Shown here one piece after another: positions 42,634 to 51,131 of a stretch of DNA of 64,000 bases. Origin of the DNA: a virus. The stretch spans positions 1 to 64,000 of the IMG/VR virus record IMGVR_UViG_3300035670_000018; one strand, given 5' to 3'. Under the pieces are notes generated by a model. The model was not told where the DNA came from. It did no database searches and saw nothing but the letters and a program-made list of their open reading frames with translations. Positions within the stretch are counted from its first letter, which is position 1; the number at the start of each line of letters is the position of its first letter. A program made the translations under genes and the position numbers.

Positions 42634-43343
42634 TGGGTGTTAGATACAATACATATTTTGATATGACCGGTCTTGAGTTTTATTATGATGCAACTAATAC
42701 TAAATTGTATTCAGGATCTGGAACATCTCTAATTGATCTTGCAGGAAAGAACAACGGAACACTCGTCAATGCTCCTACATACACATCAGGTAATGGTGGA
42801 TATTTCACTTTTAATGGAACAAATCAAGAGATAACAACAACAACAAATTACACAGGAACAGGTATTAACAGTGGCCCACTAACTTATGTTTGTTGGTTTA
42901 GAACAAGCACATCATCTGGTAAGAAGATTATAGGATTTCAAAACACCCAAACAGGCACAAGTGGTACAAATTTTGATAAACATGTCTATGTGGGCACAAA
43001 TGGCCACTTATATCTTGGCATTTGGAATAGCGGCGGCGAAGCTATATCCTCAGGATTCAGCGTTGCAAATGGTATTTGGCGGTCTTTTGTTGCTGTTATC
43101 AATGATGGTGGAACAAGCAGTTTGTATGTTGATGGTATATTAAGAAATTCTTTTGCAAAAACTTCTGCTGATACTGAAGCATTCGTCCGTATATGTGGTT
43201 ATAGATTAGGAACAAATTGGACAAATGGAACAGATGGATACTATACAGGAGATATCGCAACAATTGGAATGTTTAGAAGAGCGTTCAAGCAAGTAGATGT
43301 TACAGCATTTCATGAAACATTTCGTGGAAGGTTTGGTATCTGA
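42633..43343 (+). CDS. LamG/concanavalin A-like lectin domain adhesin
   Basis: This 236-aa protein has the jelly-roll pattern of LamG-type phage adhesins: FYYDATNTKLYSGSGTSLID, NNGTLVNAPTYTSGNGGYFT, FNGTNQEI, PLTYVCWFRTSTSSGKKIIG, LYVDGILRNS and a C-terminal GDIATIGMFRRAFKQVDVTA. The start is ATG 42633 on the upstream stop (TGATG) rather than the TTG at 42627. It ends in FRGRFGI, like its tandem paralogue. Carbohydrate binding is likely; ligand unknown. Confidence 0.8.
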   Translation: MGVRYNTYFDMTGLEFYYDATNTKLYSGSGTSLIDLAGKNNGTLVNAPTYTSGNGGYFTFNGTNQEITTTTNYTGTGINSGPLTYVCWFRTSTSSGKKIIGFQNTQTGTSGTNFDKHVYVGTNGHLYLGIWNSGGEAISSGFSVANGIWRSFVAVINDGGTSSLYVDGILRNSFAKTSADTEAFVRICGYRLGTNWTNGTDGYYTGDIATIGMFRRAFKQVDVTAFHETFRGRFGI

Positions 43344-44050
43344 TGGGTCTTGCTCATTCTCCTCGCATAGTTACTGATGGAATGGTATTGTGTCTAGATG
43401 CGGGCAATTCCAAGTCGTATCCTGGCAGCGGTACGACATGGACTGATTTGAGCGGAAATGGTAATAATGGCACATTGATAAGTGGTCCAACATTCAATAG
43501 CGATAATGGTGGTAGTATAGTTTTAGATGGATCAAATGATTATGTATCTCACACAACTTCGGATGGAGATTCACTTGATCTTACTACAGAAGGAACTTGG
43601 GGTTGCTGGTTCAATGGCACAAGTATTGCTGTAGGAAGTATATCATCAAGTGCTGATTATCTGATTTCAAAAAATACAAACGGCGGATCTTTAGATCAGC
43701 AATTTTCTATTGCTATATCAACTACAGAATTTGTAGTTGCATTTCACGAAACATTCAGTAATGATGGCAGATACAATTTTTCCAATGGTATTTGGTACAA
43801 CATGGTAGGAAGCTACGATAGTTCAACTATCAAAGCTTATGTAAATGGTGTTCAAGTTTTTGAACAATCAGCAGTTGGATTGAACGCTACACACAAAGCA
43901 AATTTTGCATTGGGTAGAAGAGCAGATGGTGGTTCAGGAACTTTTTATTTCAACGGTAAAATAGCACAAGCATCTGTGTATAATAGAGCATTGAGTGCAG
44001 CAGAAATCCAACAAAACTTCAATGCTCATAGAGGAAGATTTGGAATCTAA
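43343..44050 (+). CDS. LamG/concanavalin A-like lectin domain adhesin, tandem paralogue
   Basis: This 235-aa protein has the same fold as the upstream gene: LCLDAGNSKSYPGSGTTWTD, NNGTLISGPTFNSDNGGSIV, LDGSNDYV, a WGCWF strand, KAYVNGVQVFEQ and GKIAQASVYNRALSAAEIQQ. Both copies end in HRGRFGI/FRGRFGI, which suggests a shared C-terminal docking tail. This copy is closer to the form most often seen in marine phages. TGATG coupling to the first copy means equal expression, so both may be displayed together. Confidence 0.82.
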   Translation: MGLAHSPRIVTDGMVLCLDAGNSKSYPGSGTTWTDLSGNGNNGTLISGPTFNSDNGGSIVLDGSNDYVSHTTSDGDSLDLTTEGTWGCWFNGTSIAVGSISSSADYLISKNTNGGSLDQQFSIAISTTEFVVAFHETFSNDGRYNFSNGIWYNMVGSYDSSTIKAYVNGVQVFEQSAVGLNATHKANFALGRRADGGSGTFYFNGKIAQASVYNRALSAAEIQQNFNAHRGRFGI

Positions 44051-44058
44051 ATAGTACC

Positions 44059-44436
44059 ATGGCAAACACATATAAAAACATAGTTATTACACCTAATAGA
44101 GATACAGATGCGGCCGATGTTCCGTTCATTCGGTTCTCAGGTGGTGATGCTACAACAAACACAGATATCAACGTTAGAGTTTACACAACTCAGAGTGGAA
44201 CATTGTCTTTTGAAGGTTCTGCTGGTCAGTTGTTCTCTATCACAAACGATTTGACCAACTCTATATTCTCAGTCAATGACGTTTCAGGTATTCCATCTAT
44301 TGAAGTATTAGCAAACGGTGCGATTTATCTAGCGCCATATGGTGGCAATGTATATGTAAAAGGTGTTGAGATAGAATCTGGTTCATCAGGCATAACAACA
44401 GGTAAAGCCATCGCAATGGCAATCGTATTTGGATAA
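44059..44436 (+). CDS. Small beta-rich fibre protein
   Basis: This 125-aa protein has the fibre-style strand series INVRVYTTQSGTLSFEGSAG, QLFSITNDLTNSIFSVNDVS and GIPSIEVLANGAIYLAPYGG, a module seen inside many T4-like marine phage fibres and here made as a separate gene. No shaft repeats. It ends in a hydrophobic AIAMAIVFG. Likely a fibre segment or connector. Eight bases after the lectin stop. Confidence 0.65.
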   Translation: MANTYKNIVITPNRDTDAADVPFIRFSGGDATTNTDINVRVYTTQSGTLSFEGSAGQLFSITNDLTNSIFSVNDVSGIPSIEVLANGAIYLAPYGGNVYVKGVEIESGSSGITTGKAIAMAIVFG

Positions 44437-44445
44437 GAGGAAAAT

Positions 44446-44805
44446 ATGGCACAACCAAACATAGTGAATGTAGGAACCATTCGTGGCAATACTGCGGTAC
44501 AGAATGTATCAACAGTTGCAACAGCAATCGTTACTAACAATGCTGCAAGTAATAAAGTATATAAAATTAATACATTATTGATTTCCAACATTGACGGTAC
44601 AAATCCCGCAGACATTACTGCCGAACTTGTAAGAGGTGGAGCACCATATGATCTTGCTGCCACAATTACTGTACCTGCTGATGCTTCTTTGGTCATAATA
44701 TCAAAAGATACATCAATATACCTTGAAGAAGGTGATAGTATCAGACTGCAAGCAAGTGCTAACGGAGATTTGCAAGCAATTTGCTCTTATGAAGAGATTA
44801 GTTGA
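44446..44805 (+). CDS. Small beta-sandwich virion protein
   Basis: This 119-aa protein has a recurring phage pattern: VGTIRGNTAVQNVSTVATAI, VTNNAASNKVYKINTLLISN, then LIIS(K)DTSIYLEEGDSIRLQ and ICSYEEIS. The series resembles small decoration/fibre accessory proteins of marine myoviruses (all-beta, ending in 'SYEEIS'). A good RBS (AGAGGA at 44436-44441) precedes it, and the next gene is coupled by TGATG. No named family from memory. Confidence 0.65.
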   Translation: MAQPNIVNVGTIRGNTAVQNVSTVATAIVTNNAASNKVYKINTLLISNIDGTNPADITAELVRGGAPYDLAATITVPADASLVIISKDTSIYLEEGDSIRLQASANGDLQAICSYEEIS

Positions 44806-45563
44806 TGAAAAACAGTTTGCGTATGAATGGCAGTTTTATTGGCAAAAACAGATTTTTTGCCAATAACTTTGTTGATTCCAATACTTCTTCGGGCATTTGG
44901 AATATAAATGCGATTTATGAAAATCCTTATGTTGAAACAATTATACCATTTTCTTTTAATAGTGAAACGCCAGCATTTGAAGTTAACACAAGAGATGTAT
45001 CATCAATTACAATTCCTGCTGGGGCTTCGGCAGGTCAACTAGCAATACTATTTTGTTCTATAGATGATCCTGCCTCAAGATCGCTGACTTCTAATTGGAA
45101 TGTTATAATCAATGATGTAAATACAACAGGTGTTAATAACTCCGATGTAACGGTGGCATGGAAAATTTTGACTGCATCCGATCCCGGATCATCATTGACA
45201 TGTTATGGTGCTACCAATTCAACATGGTATCTTGCTGTTTTTGATTCTAATTTGAGCAATGTTACCGTTGCTGGATTACAGCAACAGGTTACAACAGGAA
45301 CAGCATCAAATCAGACTATTGCTGCTTCAACAGGAAATGCACCTCTGCTTGTTGTTGCTTTTAAGGTCGCTTCGCAAGATACAGCAGCAACAATATCTGG
45401 AATGACTGGATATACTGCTTTGAGTGGATCACAATCTACGAGTGAACCGGCACAACGTGTTAGGTTTAAGTATTATGCGTCATCACCATCAAATGAAACT
45501 ATCACAACTGTAGATGATGGGTTTGGACAATTATTTGCTTCCTGGTATATGGAATTAAGTTGA
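44805..45563 (+). CDS. Modular adhesin with beta-sandwich domain
   Basis: In this 252-aa protein, residues 1-38 contain NGSFIGKN and SGIWNINAIYEN, an anchor shared in outline with the next gene (RGNLIGKT and NGVWNL). The remainder is a beta-sandwich (ITIPAGASAGQLAILFCSID, then VTVAWKILTASDPGSSLTCY) similar in plan to the N-terminal domain of the 624-aa glycine-rich adhesin. ATG 44805 lies on the upstream stop; the TTG at 44802 is less likely. Probable fibre-tip or decoration adhesin. Confidence 0.68.
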   Translation: MKNSLRMNGSFIGKNRFFANNFVDSNTSSGIWNINAIYENPYVETIIPFSFNSETPAFEVNTRDVSSITIPAGASAGQLAILFCSIDDPASRSLTSNWNVIINDVNTTGVNNSDVTVAWKILTASDPGSSLTCYGATNSTWYLAVFDSNLSNVTVAGLQQQVTTGTASNQTIAASTGNAPLLVVAFKVASQDTAATISGMTGYTALSGSQSTSEPAQRVRFKYYASSPSNETITTVDDGFGQLFASWYMELS

Positions 45564-46495
45564 TGAGTAGAGGAAATTTAATAGGTAAAACAAATAGACC
45601 AAGTGCATTTACAGCCAATGGAGTATGGAATTTAATTGAGCAAAATAATGCAAGACTCATCAATTCATGGCCAACTGCCGATTTGTTATCTGGAGGAATT
45701 ATAACTGAAACTGGTGGTTATAGATATCACACTTTCAATTCTTCAGATACGTTAGTTGTAAATGTTGCTTCTGCAAACGTTGAATATCTCATTGTCGCAG
45801 GTGGAGGTGGAGGTGGTATAGCAACTTTTTCCACTTTAGATAGAGCAGGAGGTGGCGGCGGCGGTGGTGGATATAAAACAGGTTCCATAACATTAACAAA
45901 AAATACATACAGCATAATTGTTGGTAATGGTGGTTCTGGTGCACTTTTTACCACTGGTGACGGTAGTGATGACCCAGATGTGAGAAAGGGAAACAATTCT
46001 TCTGCTTTTGGTATAACTGCTACTGGAGGAGGTGGTGGCGGCGCAGGTGGTGGCGGCGCAGGTGGTTCCGGTGGTTCCGGTGGTGGTTCAGGAAGAAACA
46101 ATTCTACTGTAGCAAGTGGTATAAGTGGTGAGGGTAACAATGGTGGTGCTGGTGCAACCGGAGGAACAACAGGAATATACGGTGCTGGTGGTGGTGGTGG
46201 AGCCAATGCATCCGGTTCGGCAGGCACAACATCTGTTGGTGGCAATGGTGGAGCAGGTATAACAACATTCTTGACTACACACTCCGGCGGTGGCGGTGGA
46301 GCAAGACCTGATGGTTCACCAGGAACAGGTGGAACAGGAGGTGGTGGTAATGGAGCTTCTGGTACCAATGCAGGTGTTTCAGGCACACCAAATACCGGCG
46401 GTGGTGGCGGTGGTGGATCTCAGACACCTAGTACAGGTCCAAGAAATGGTGGTAATGGAGGCTCGGGAGTAGTGGTAGTAAGATATCCTATTTGA
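45563..46495 (+). CDS. Modular glycine-rich adhesin
   Basis: This 310-aa protein has an N-terminal anchor (RGNLIGKTNRPSAFTANGVW), a strand leading to VEYLIVAGGGGGG and then a glycine-rich region to the end with runs like GGGGGGGYKTG and GSGGSGGGSG, ending in VVVVRYPI. The same anchor type as the preceding gene is joined to a different binding domain. It is the fourth glycine-rich protein of the region. ATG 45563, TGATG-coupled. Confidence 0.72.
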   Translation: MSRGNLIGKTNRPSAFTANGVWNLIEQNNARLINSWPTADLLSGGIITETGGYRYHTFNSSDTLVVNVASANVEYLIVAGGGGGGIATFSTLDRAGGGGGGGGYKTGSITLTKNTYSIIVGNGGSGALFTTGDGSDDPDVRKGNNSSAFGITATGGGGGGAGGGGAGGSGGSGGGSGRNNSTVASGISGEGNNGGAGATGGTTGIYGAGGGGGANASGSAGTTSVGGNGGAGITTFLTTHSGGGGGARPDGSPGTGGTGGGGNGASGTNAGVSGTPNTGGGGGGGSQTPSTGPRNGGNGGSGVVVVRYPI

Positions 46496-46539
46496 TAGTA
46501 TATTTTAGAAAAGAAACAAAAATAAATTAGGAAAATGAA

Positions 46540-47154
46540 ATGACACTGTATTCATATCAGAGGCAATATCCAAAAGCAATACCATTCAGAATTAATCTTT
46601 CTGACGGTAGAACAAGAACCGATTCAAGCACATTTACAGCAGAAGAAATAGCTGATGCCGGATATACCGCCGTTGATGATATGCCCACTGTTTCACAGAA
46701 TCAGATTGTTGCTTGGGATTCAACAAATATAAATTGGATTGTTCGTGATAAAACACAAGAAGAACTTGATGAAGAACTCAAGTTAAAAAACAAACAATTG
46801 ATAGAAGAAATAACTGAATATAGGAATCATTTGATATCTGATGGTTTTGAATTCAATGGTGTTGTTTATGATAGCAGACCGGAAGATCAAAAGCGAATAT
46901 CAGGTGCTTCTCTTCTTGCTTTCATGGCAATATCGCAAGGAGCGCAAGCTGGTGATTATCTGTGGCATGGCGGAAACGATCCATTTGTTTGGATAGCACA
47001 AGACAATTCAGTAAATCCTATGGACGCTTTTACCGTTATTGAATTTGGCAAAGCAGCAGCATTTCATGAAAGTTCACACATCTTTGCCGCTAGACAACTG
47101 AAAGATATGAATCCTATACCTGATAACTATACAGACCCGATGTATTGGCCATGA
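46540..47154 (+). CDS. DUF4376-type tail fibre assembly/accessory protein
   Basis: The C-terminal 110 residues of this 204-aa protein match the DUF4376 pattern: YRNHLISDGFEFNGVVYDSR, DQKRISGASLLAFMA, then FVWIAQDN...MDAFTVIEFG and AAAFHESSHIFAARQLKD. Such domains occur in many phages next to fibre genes and are thought to help fibre assembly. The N-terminal 90 residues are a separate beta/charged-helix region. RBS TAGGAAA at 46528-46534. This is the second chaperone-like gene in the region. Confidence 0.78.
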   Translation: MTLYSYQRQYPKAIPFRINLSDGRTRTDSSTFTAEEIADAGYTAVDDMPTVSQNQIVAWDSTNINWIVRDKTQEELDEELKLKNKQLIEEITEYRNHLISDGFEFNGVVYDSRPEDQKRISGASLLAFMAISQGAQAGDYLWHGGNDPFVWIAQDNSVNPMDAFTVIEFGKAAAFHESSHIFAARQLKDMNPIPDNYTDPMYWP

Positions 47155-47351
47155 AATATCTTTGGAACATACTTATATCTGTAGATCAGCTTGGTAATAC
47201 TCTTTTGGGTGGTGATCCAGATGAAACAATATCTTCCAGATGTGCTAAAATACTAAGCACATGTATTTTATGCAGATGGTTTTGTTGGATAGCTGACAAG
47301 ATAGATCCAAATCACTGTGAAAAATCTATTGAGCATGACGAAGGTACATAA
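47151..47351 (+). CDS. Conserved small phage protein with Cys/Trp-rich core
   Basis: This 66-aa protein matches a very widespread small phage protein by pattern: YLWNILISVDQLGNTLLGGD, PDETISSR, a Cys/Trp-rich stretch (CILCRWFCWIADKIDP) and NHCEKSIEHDEGT at the end. Its role is, as far as I know, unknown. It overlaps the DUF4376 gene by ATGA and ends at the late promoter for gene 13. The hydrophobic middle could be a membrane or zinc-binding segment. Confidence 0.75.
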   Translation: MKYLWNILISVDQLGNTLLGGDPDETISSRCAKILSTCILCRWFCWIADKIDPNHCEKSIEHDEGT

Positions 47352-47354
47352 ATA
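47347..47354 (+). promoter_or_regulatory. Late promoter (CATAAATA) for gene 13
   Basis: One mismatch from TATAAATA, 19 bases before the gene 13 ATG at 47374, at the start of the neck/packaging operon. Confidence 0.6.
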
Positions 47355-47373
47355 CTCTAAAAAGGGGTATTGA

Positions 47374-48114
47374 ATGTCAGTTCCAGCATCCAGAGAACAG
47401 CTAAAAGATTGGTGTTTGCGTCAGCTAGGCCATCCAGTTATTGAAATCAATGTTGATGATGATCAAGTTGAAGATCGCATTGACGAAGCATTTCAGTACA
47501 TTCAGCAATTTCACTTTGATGGTGTAGAACGCTGGTATCTCAAGCATCAGTTTACACAAGAAAACATTACTAATGGTTGGATTCCTATCACAGATAACAT
47601 CATAGGTGTTACTAGAATATTTCCTATCTCATCTTCAAACGCAACTATAAACATGTTTGACCTTCGTTATCAGTTGCGTCTTCATGAATTGTATGACTTT
47701 ACTTCAACGTCATATGTAAATTATGTTTTAACAATGCAGCACATTCGCACACTAGATTTGCTGTTTTCAGGTGAAACACCAGTTCGTTTCAATCGTCATA
47801 CAGACAGACTTTATATTGACATGAATTGGGGAATGATTAGTGCTGGTGAATGGGCAGTTATTGAAGGTTGGGTTATTATTGATCCAGACACATATCCTAA
47901 AATCTATAATGACCGTATGCTCAAAAAACTTTCTACAGCATACATTAAGCGTCAGTGGGGCAACAATCTCAAGAAATATCAGGGTATGCAATTGCCTGGT
48001 GGTATCATGATGAATGGTCAACAAATCTATGATGAAGCTGTGCAAGAAATAGCAGAACTAGAGCAGCTAATACGTGACACATTTGAAGAACCACCACAGT
48101 TTTGTTTAGGCTAA
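47374..48114 (+). CDS. 13: gp13 neck protein
   Basis: This 246-aa protein matches the T4 gp13 head-completion/neck family: SREQLKDWCLRQLGHPVIEI, NVDDDQVEDRIDEAFQYIQQ, FHFDGVERWYLKH, then VIEGWVIIDPDTYPKIYNDR and IKRQWGNNLKKYQGMQLPGG. All are well-known conserved blocks. gp13 binds the portal vertex to gp14 and allows tail joining. The gene for gp14 would normally follow at once, but an endonuclease gene lies between them here. Confidence 0.92.
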   Translation: MSVPASREQLKDWCLRQLGHPVIEINVDDDQVEDRIDEAFQYIQQFHFDGVERWYLKHQFTQENITNGWIPITDNIIGVTRIFPISSSNATINMFDLRYQLRLHELYDFTSTSYVNYVLTMQHIRTLDLLFSGETPVRFNRHTDRLYIDMNWGMISAGEWAVIEGWVIIDPDTYPKIYNDRMLKKLSTAYIKRQWGNNLKKYQGMQLPGGIMMNGQQIYDEAVQEIAELEQLIRDTFEEPPQFCLG

Positions 48115-48159
48115 GACACTCGGTTTACTATATACTCTTGTAACAACAGGAGTAATAAT

Positions 48160-48834
48160 ATGGAAAAATACGGTTTTATATATCTTTGGTATGACAAGAA
48201 ACATAAAATGTACTATTTGGGCTGTCACTGGGGAACTGAAAATGATGGATATATCTGTTCTTCTAATAGAATGAGAGATGCTTATAGAAGAAGACCGCAA
48301 GACTTCAAAAGACGTATAATACAAAAAAATATTCTTAAGGAAAATCTACTTTCGATAGAGCATAAATGGTTATCTCTCATAGATGAAAGTGAGTTACAAA
48401 CAAAATACTATAATCGATATACAACAAATACTGCATTACGGTTGGCTTGGGCAGCTTCTAAAGGAAGAAAACAAACTCAAGAAGAAATATCCAAAAGAGT
48501 GACGTCTAATACAGGTAAAAAACGCACTGAAGAAACAAAACGCAAGATTTCTGAGAGTAATAAAGGCAAAGTTATGGGTCCTTTATCTGAAGAACACAAA
48601 CAAAAGTTGAGTGTATCTTTATCTGGCAAAAACAATCCGTTTTATGGAAAACAACACGATCCAGAAAAGAAAAAAGAAATGAGTGCTAAAGCAAGCGCAA
48701 CATTGAAAGGTAAGAAACCTAAAAATCTTGATATGTTTGTTGGCAGTTTTTGGTGGAACAACGGCATGATAAATAAAAGAAGCAAACTTTGTCCAGGAAA
48801 TAATTGGACAAAAGGTAAATTAAAGAAAGTTTAG
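48160..48834 (+). CDS. Free-standing GIY-YIG homing endonuclease
   Basis: This 224-aa protein has an N-terminal GIY-YIG module in variant form (GFIYLWYDKKHKMYYLGCHW), a conserved Arg/Glu region (RRIIQKNILKENLLSIEHKW, with the metal-binding Glu in IEHKW) and C-terminal NUMOD3-like DNA-binding repeats (TGKKRTEETKRKISESNKGK; LSEEHKQKLS; KNNPFYGKQ). This is the plan of T4 Seg and other free-standing homing enzymes, which cut the same site in relatives lacking the gene. It is inserted between genes 13 and 14 with its own RBS (CAGGAG at 48147-48152). The sequence is AT- and Lys-rich compared with its neighbours. Confidence 0.9.
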   Translation: MEKYGFIYLWYDKKHKMYYLGCHWGTENDGYICSSNRMRDAYRRRPQDFKRRIIQKNILKENLLSIEHKWLSLIDESELQTKYYNRYTTNTALRLAWAASKGRKQTQEEISKRVTSNTGKKRTEETKRKISESNKGKVMGPLSEEHKQKLSVSLSGKNNPFYGKQHDPEKKKEMSAKASATLKGKKPKNLDMFVGSFWWNNGMINKRSKLCPGNNWTKGKLKKV

Positions 48835-48836
48835 CC

Positions 48837-49709
48837 GTGGCAACGTCCGTATATCTAAACAACTACTCAGTTGGTGTAATCAACGAACAAAGACTTCTGG
48901 AAGATTTGATTACCGAATCAATTCATCTAATGGGGCATGACTGCTATTACATTCCAAGAGATTCCTACAATGGTGATGACGAGATATACGGTGAGACCAT
49001 AAACGCAAAGTTCTCTCGCGCATACACAATGGAAATGTACATTGCTAACGTTGAAGGTTACGAAGGCGATGGTGACTTCTTCTCTAAGTTTGGCCTAGAA
49101 ATTCGTGATACTTCAAATTTTGTTCTATCACGCAAGACATTCAATAAGTATATTCCAAGCAACATAGCTGCAAGACCTAGAGAAGGTGATCTGATATACG
49201 TTCCTGTTATGCGAAAGATTTTTGAAATCAAGTTTGTGGAAGAAGAATTGCTATTCTTCTCTATAGGTAAGCGTAATCCTTACATGTACGAATTGCGCTG
49301 TGAACTATTCCGCTTTTCTGATGAGAACTTTGACACAGGCGTTGAGGAAATTGATGATGTGGAATCAGAAAACTCATATACAATAGAACTGGCCCTTGGT
49401 ACAGGCACAGGTAACTATCAGTCTGGAGAACTTGTGTATCAGGGTGCTAACGTTGCATCATCTAACACAAAAGCATATGTTACAGATTACAATCCAACGA
49501 CAAAGAAGATTACGCTTCATAATATTGTTGGAACATTTGCAACAGCTACAAATCTACGTGGTGCTACATCTAATGCTGTATATGTTGTAACATCTACGGA
49601 CGTTCTAGGAGACTATGTATTCTATGATCAATCTGATAACAAGAATTTCCAGAATGAGGCAGCATTGTTTATAGACCTATCAGAAATCAATCCATTTGGA
49701 AATCCATAA
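48837..49709 (+). CDS. 14: gp14 neck protein with inserted beta-domain
   Basis: This 290-aa protein matches gp14: VYLNNYSVGVINEQRLLEDL, DCYYIPRDSYNGDDEIYGE, AYTMEMYIANVEGYEGDGDF, FEIKFVEEE and GKRNPYMYELRCELFRFSDE. It is longer than T4 gp14 (256 aa) because of an inserted module near residues 181-257 (GTGTGNYQSGELVYQGANVA ... LRGATSNAVYVV) of the same type as in gp15. The start is GTG 48837, two bases after the endonuclease stop. Confidence 0.92.
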   Translation: MATSVYLNNYSVGVINEQRLLEDLITESIHLMGHDCYYIPRDSYNGDDEIYGETINAKFSRAYTMEMYIANVEGYEGDGDFFSKFGLEIRDTSNFVLSRKTFNKYIPSNIAARPREGDLIYVPVMRKIFEIKFVEEELLFFSIGKRNPYMYELRCELFRFSDENFDTGVEEIDDVESENSYTIELALGTGTGNYQSGELVYQGANVASSNTKAYVTDYNPTTKKITLHNIVGTFATATNLRGATSNAVYVVTSTDVLGDYVFYDQSDNKNFQNEAALFIDLSEINPFGNP

Positions 49710-50716
49710 TGTTCGGAACACACTTCTATCATAAGCTAATGAGAAAATACGTTGTACTTTTTGGCACAATGTTCAATAACATCACTCTTGTTCGTACTAA
49801 TACAGATACAAACACTGAGATTGAACGAGTAAAAGTTCCTATTGTTTATGGTCCAAAAGAAAAGTATATCTCAAGACTTCGTTCTGATCCTGATTTACAG
49901 AAGCAAATTCAAGTAAGACTTCCACGCATGTCGTTTGAACTTTCCGGCATATCTTATGACGCATCAAGAAAGCAGAATTCTTTATTAAAAGTGGCTAAAA
50001 GTAGTTCTGGAACAGCAGCACAATCGTCTTACATGGCCGTGCCTTATGATCTAAATTTTGACTTGACAATGTATACTAGAAACATAGATGATGGCAATCA
50101 GATTATAGAACAGATATTGCCAATTTTCAATCCTGACTATACAGTTACCATAAATCCTATTTCATCTCTTGGTGTTCTAAAAGATGTTCCTATCATAATG
50201 AATTCTGTGTCAAATCAAGTTGAATATGAAGGAAACTTTGACAGCGTTAGATTTGTGTTCTGGACACTATCATTCACAATGAAAGCACATTTCTATGGGC
50301 CAGTTACAAATCCAAAGATTATTCGCAAGGTCATCGCAAACATATTCAACGATCCTACACTACAGGCTGGCTATGTTACAAGACTAAATCTTGTCAGTGG
50401 TAACAATGGTAAGTTTCTGCAAGATGACATTGCTTATCAGGGAGATAACTACAACTCTGCAAACGCATACGGCATTGTATTGAGTTGGTCAGCTAATACA
50501 GGAAAACTTGCATTGGGTGGTGTGCAAGGACAGTTCAAGTTAAATAATACCATCAGAGGACTATCATCTAATGCTGCATTTCAGTTGGACAGCTTTGATA
50601 TCGCACCTCTCAAACTTTCAAAGATTACTATTCAACCTGATCCTATCACTGCTGAACCTGGTGATGATTATGGCTATGATATTGACATTGAGGAATGGCC
50701 TGACATAAATGAGTAA
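49709..50716 (+). CDS. 15: gp15 tail sheath terminator with inserted beta-domain
   Basis: This 335-aa protein matches gp15: FGTHFYHKLMRKYVVLFGTM, FNNITL, VPIVYGPKEKYISRLRSDPD, RLPRMSFELSGISYDASRKQ and AVPYDLNFDLTMYTRNIDDG. T4 gp15 is 272 aa; the excess is a module near residues 226-298 (LQDDIAYQGDNYNSANAYGI ... IRGLSSNAAF), as in gp14. gp15 caps the completed tail and binds gp14 on the head. TAATG-coupled to gp14. Confidence 0.92.
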   Translation: MFGTHFYHKLMRKYVVLFGTMFNNITLVRTNTDTNTEIERVKVPIVYGPKEKYISRLRSDPDLQKQIQVRLPRMSFELSGISYDASRKQNSLLKVAKSSSGTAAQSSYMAVPYDLNFDLTMYTRNIDDGNQIIEQILPIFNPDYTVTINPISSLGVLKDVPIIMNSVSNQVEYEGNFDSVRFVFWTLSFTMKAHFYGPVTNPKIIRKVIANIFNDPTLQAGYVTRLNLVSGNNGKFLQDDIAYQGDNYNSANAYGIVLSWSANTGKLALGGVQGQFKLNNTIRGLSSNAAFQLDSFDIAPLKLSKITIQPDPITAEPGDDYGYDIDIEEWPDINE

Positions 50717-51131
50717 GACAGATAAAGCACTAAGCGAAGCACTTGGTATTGAAAACGCAATGGAAATCATACCACCAAAGCAAGTAGAAGTCATCAATAC
50801 TCCACATGAAGATGATGATATCAAAGCTGACTATAATCTGTCTCGCAGAACTTTTAGGTCGCTGATAGATAAAGGCAATGCTGCTATGGAAAATCTGACT
50901 GATCTGGCCAAAGAATCTGAAAGCCCACGCGCGTATGAAGTTCTAGCTACCATGATGAGAACCATAGCTGACACCACGAAAGACCTTTACGATTTACAAA
51001 AGAAAACAAAAGATTTGAAATGTGATGATAAAAAAGAACAACCAAATGTTACAGTGGAAAAAGCTGTGTTTGTCGGTTCACCTTCCGATTTGTTGAAAAA
51101 GATTAAGGAAGAGCAAAAGTCAAGTGAGTAA
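50709..51131 (+). CDS. 16: gp16 small terminase subunit
   Basis: This 140-aa helical, charged protein between gp15 and gp17 has the typical small-terminase layout: a charged N-terminus with ADYNLSRRTFRSLIDKGNAA, a central MENLTDLAKESESPRAYEVL and TMMRTIADTTKDLYDLQKKT coiled-coil, and a basic tail. It regulates and targets DNA cutting by gp17. It overlaps gp15 by 8 bases and gp17 by 8 bases. Confidence 0.88.
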   Translation: MSKTDKALSEALGIENAMEIIPPKQVEVINTPHEDDDIKADYNLSRRTFRSLIDKGNAAMENLTDLAKESESPRAYEVLATMMRTIADTTKDLYDLQKKTKDLKCDDKKEQPNVTVEKAVFVGSPSDLLKKIKEEQKSSE

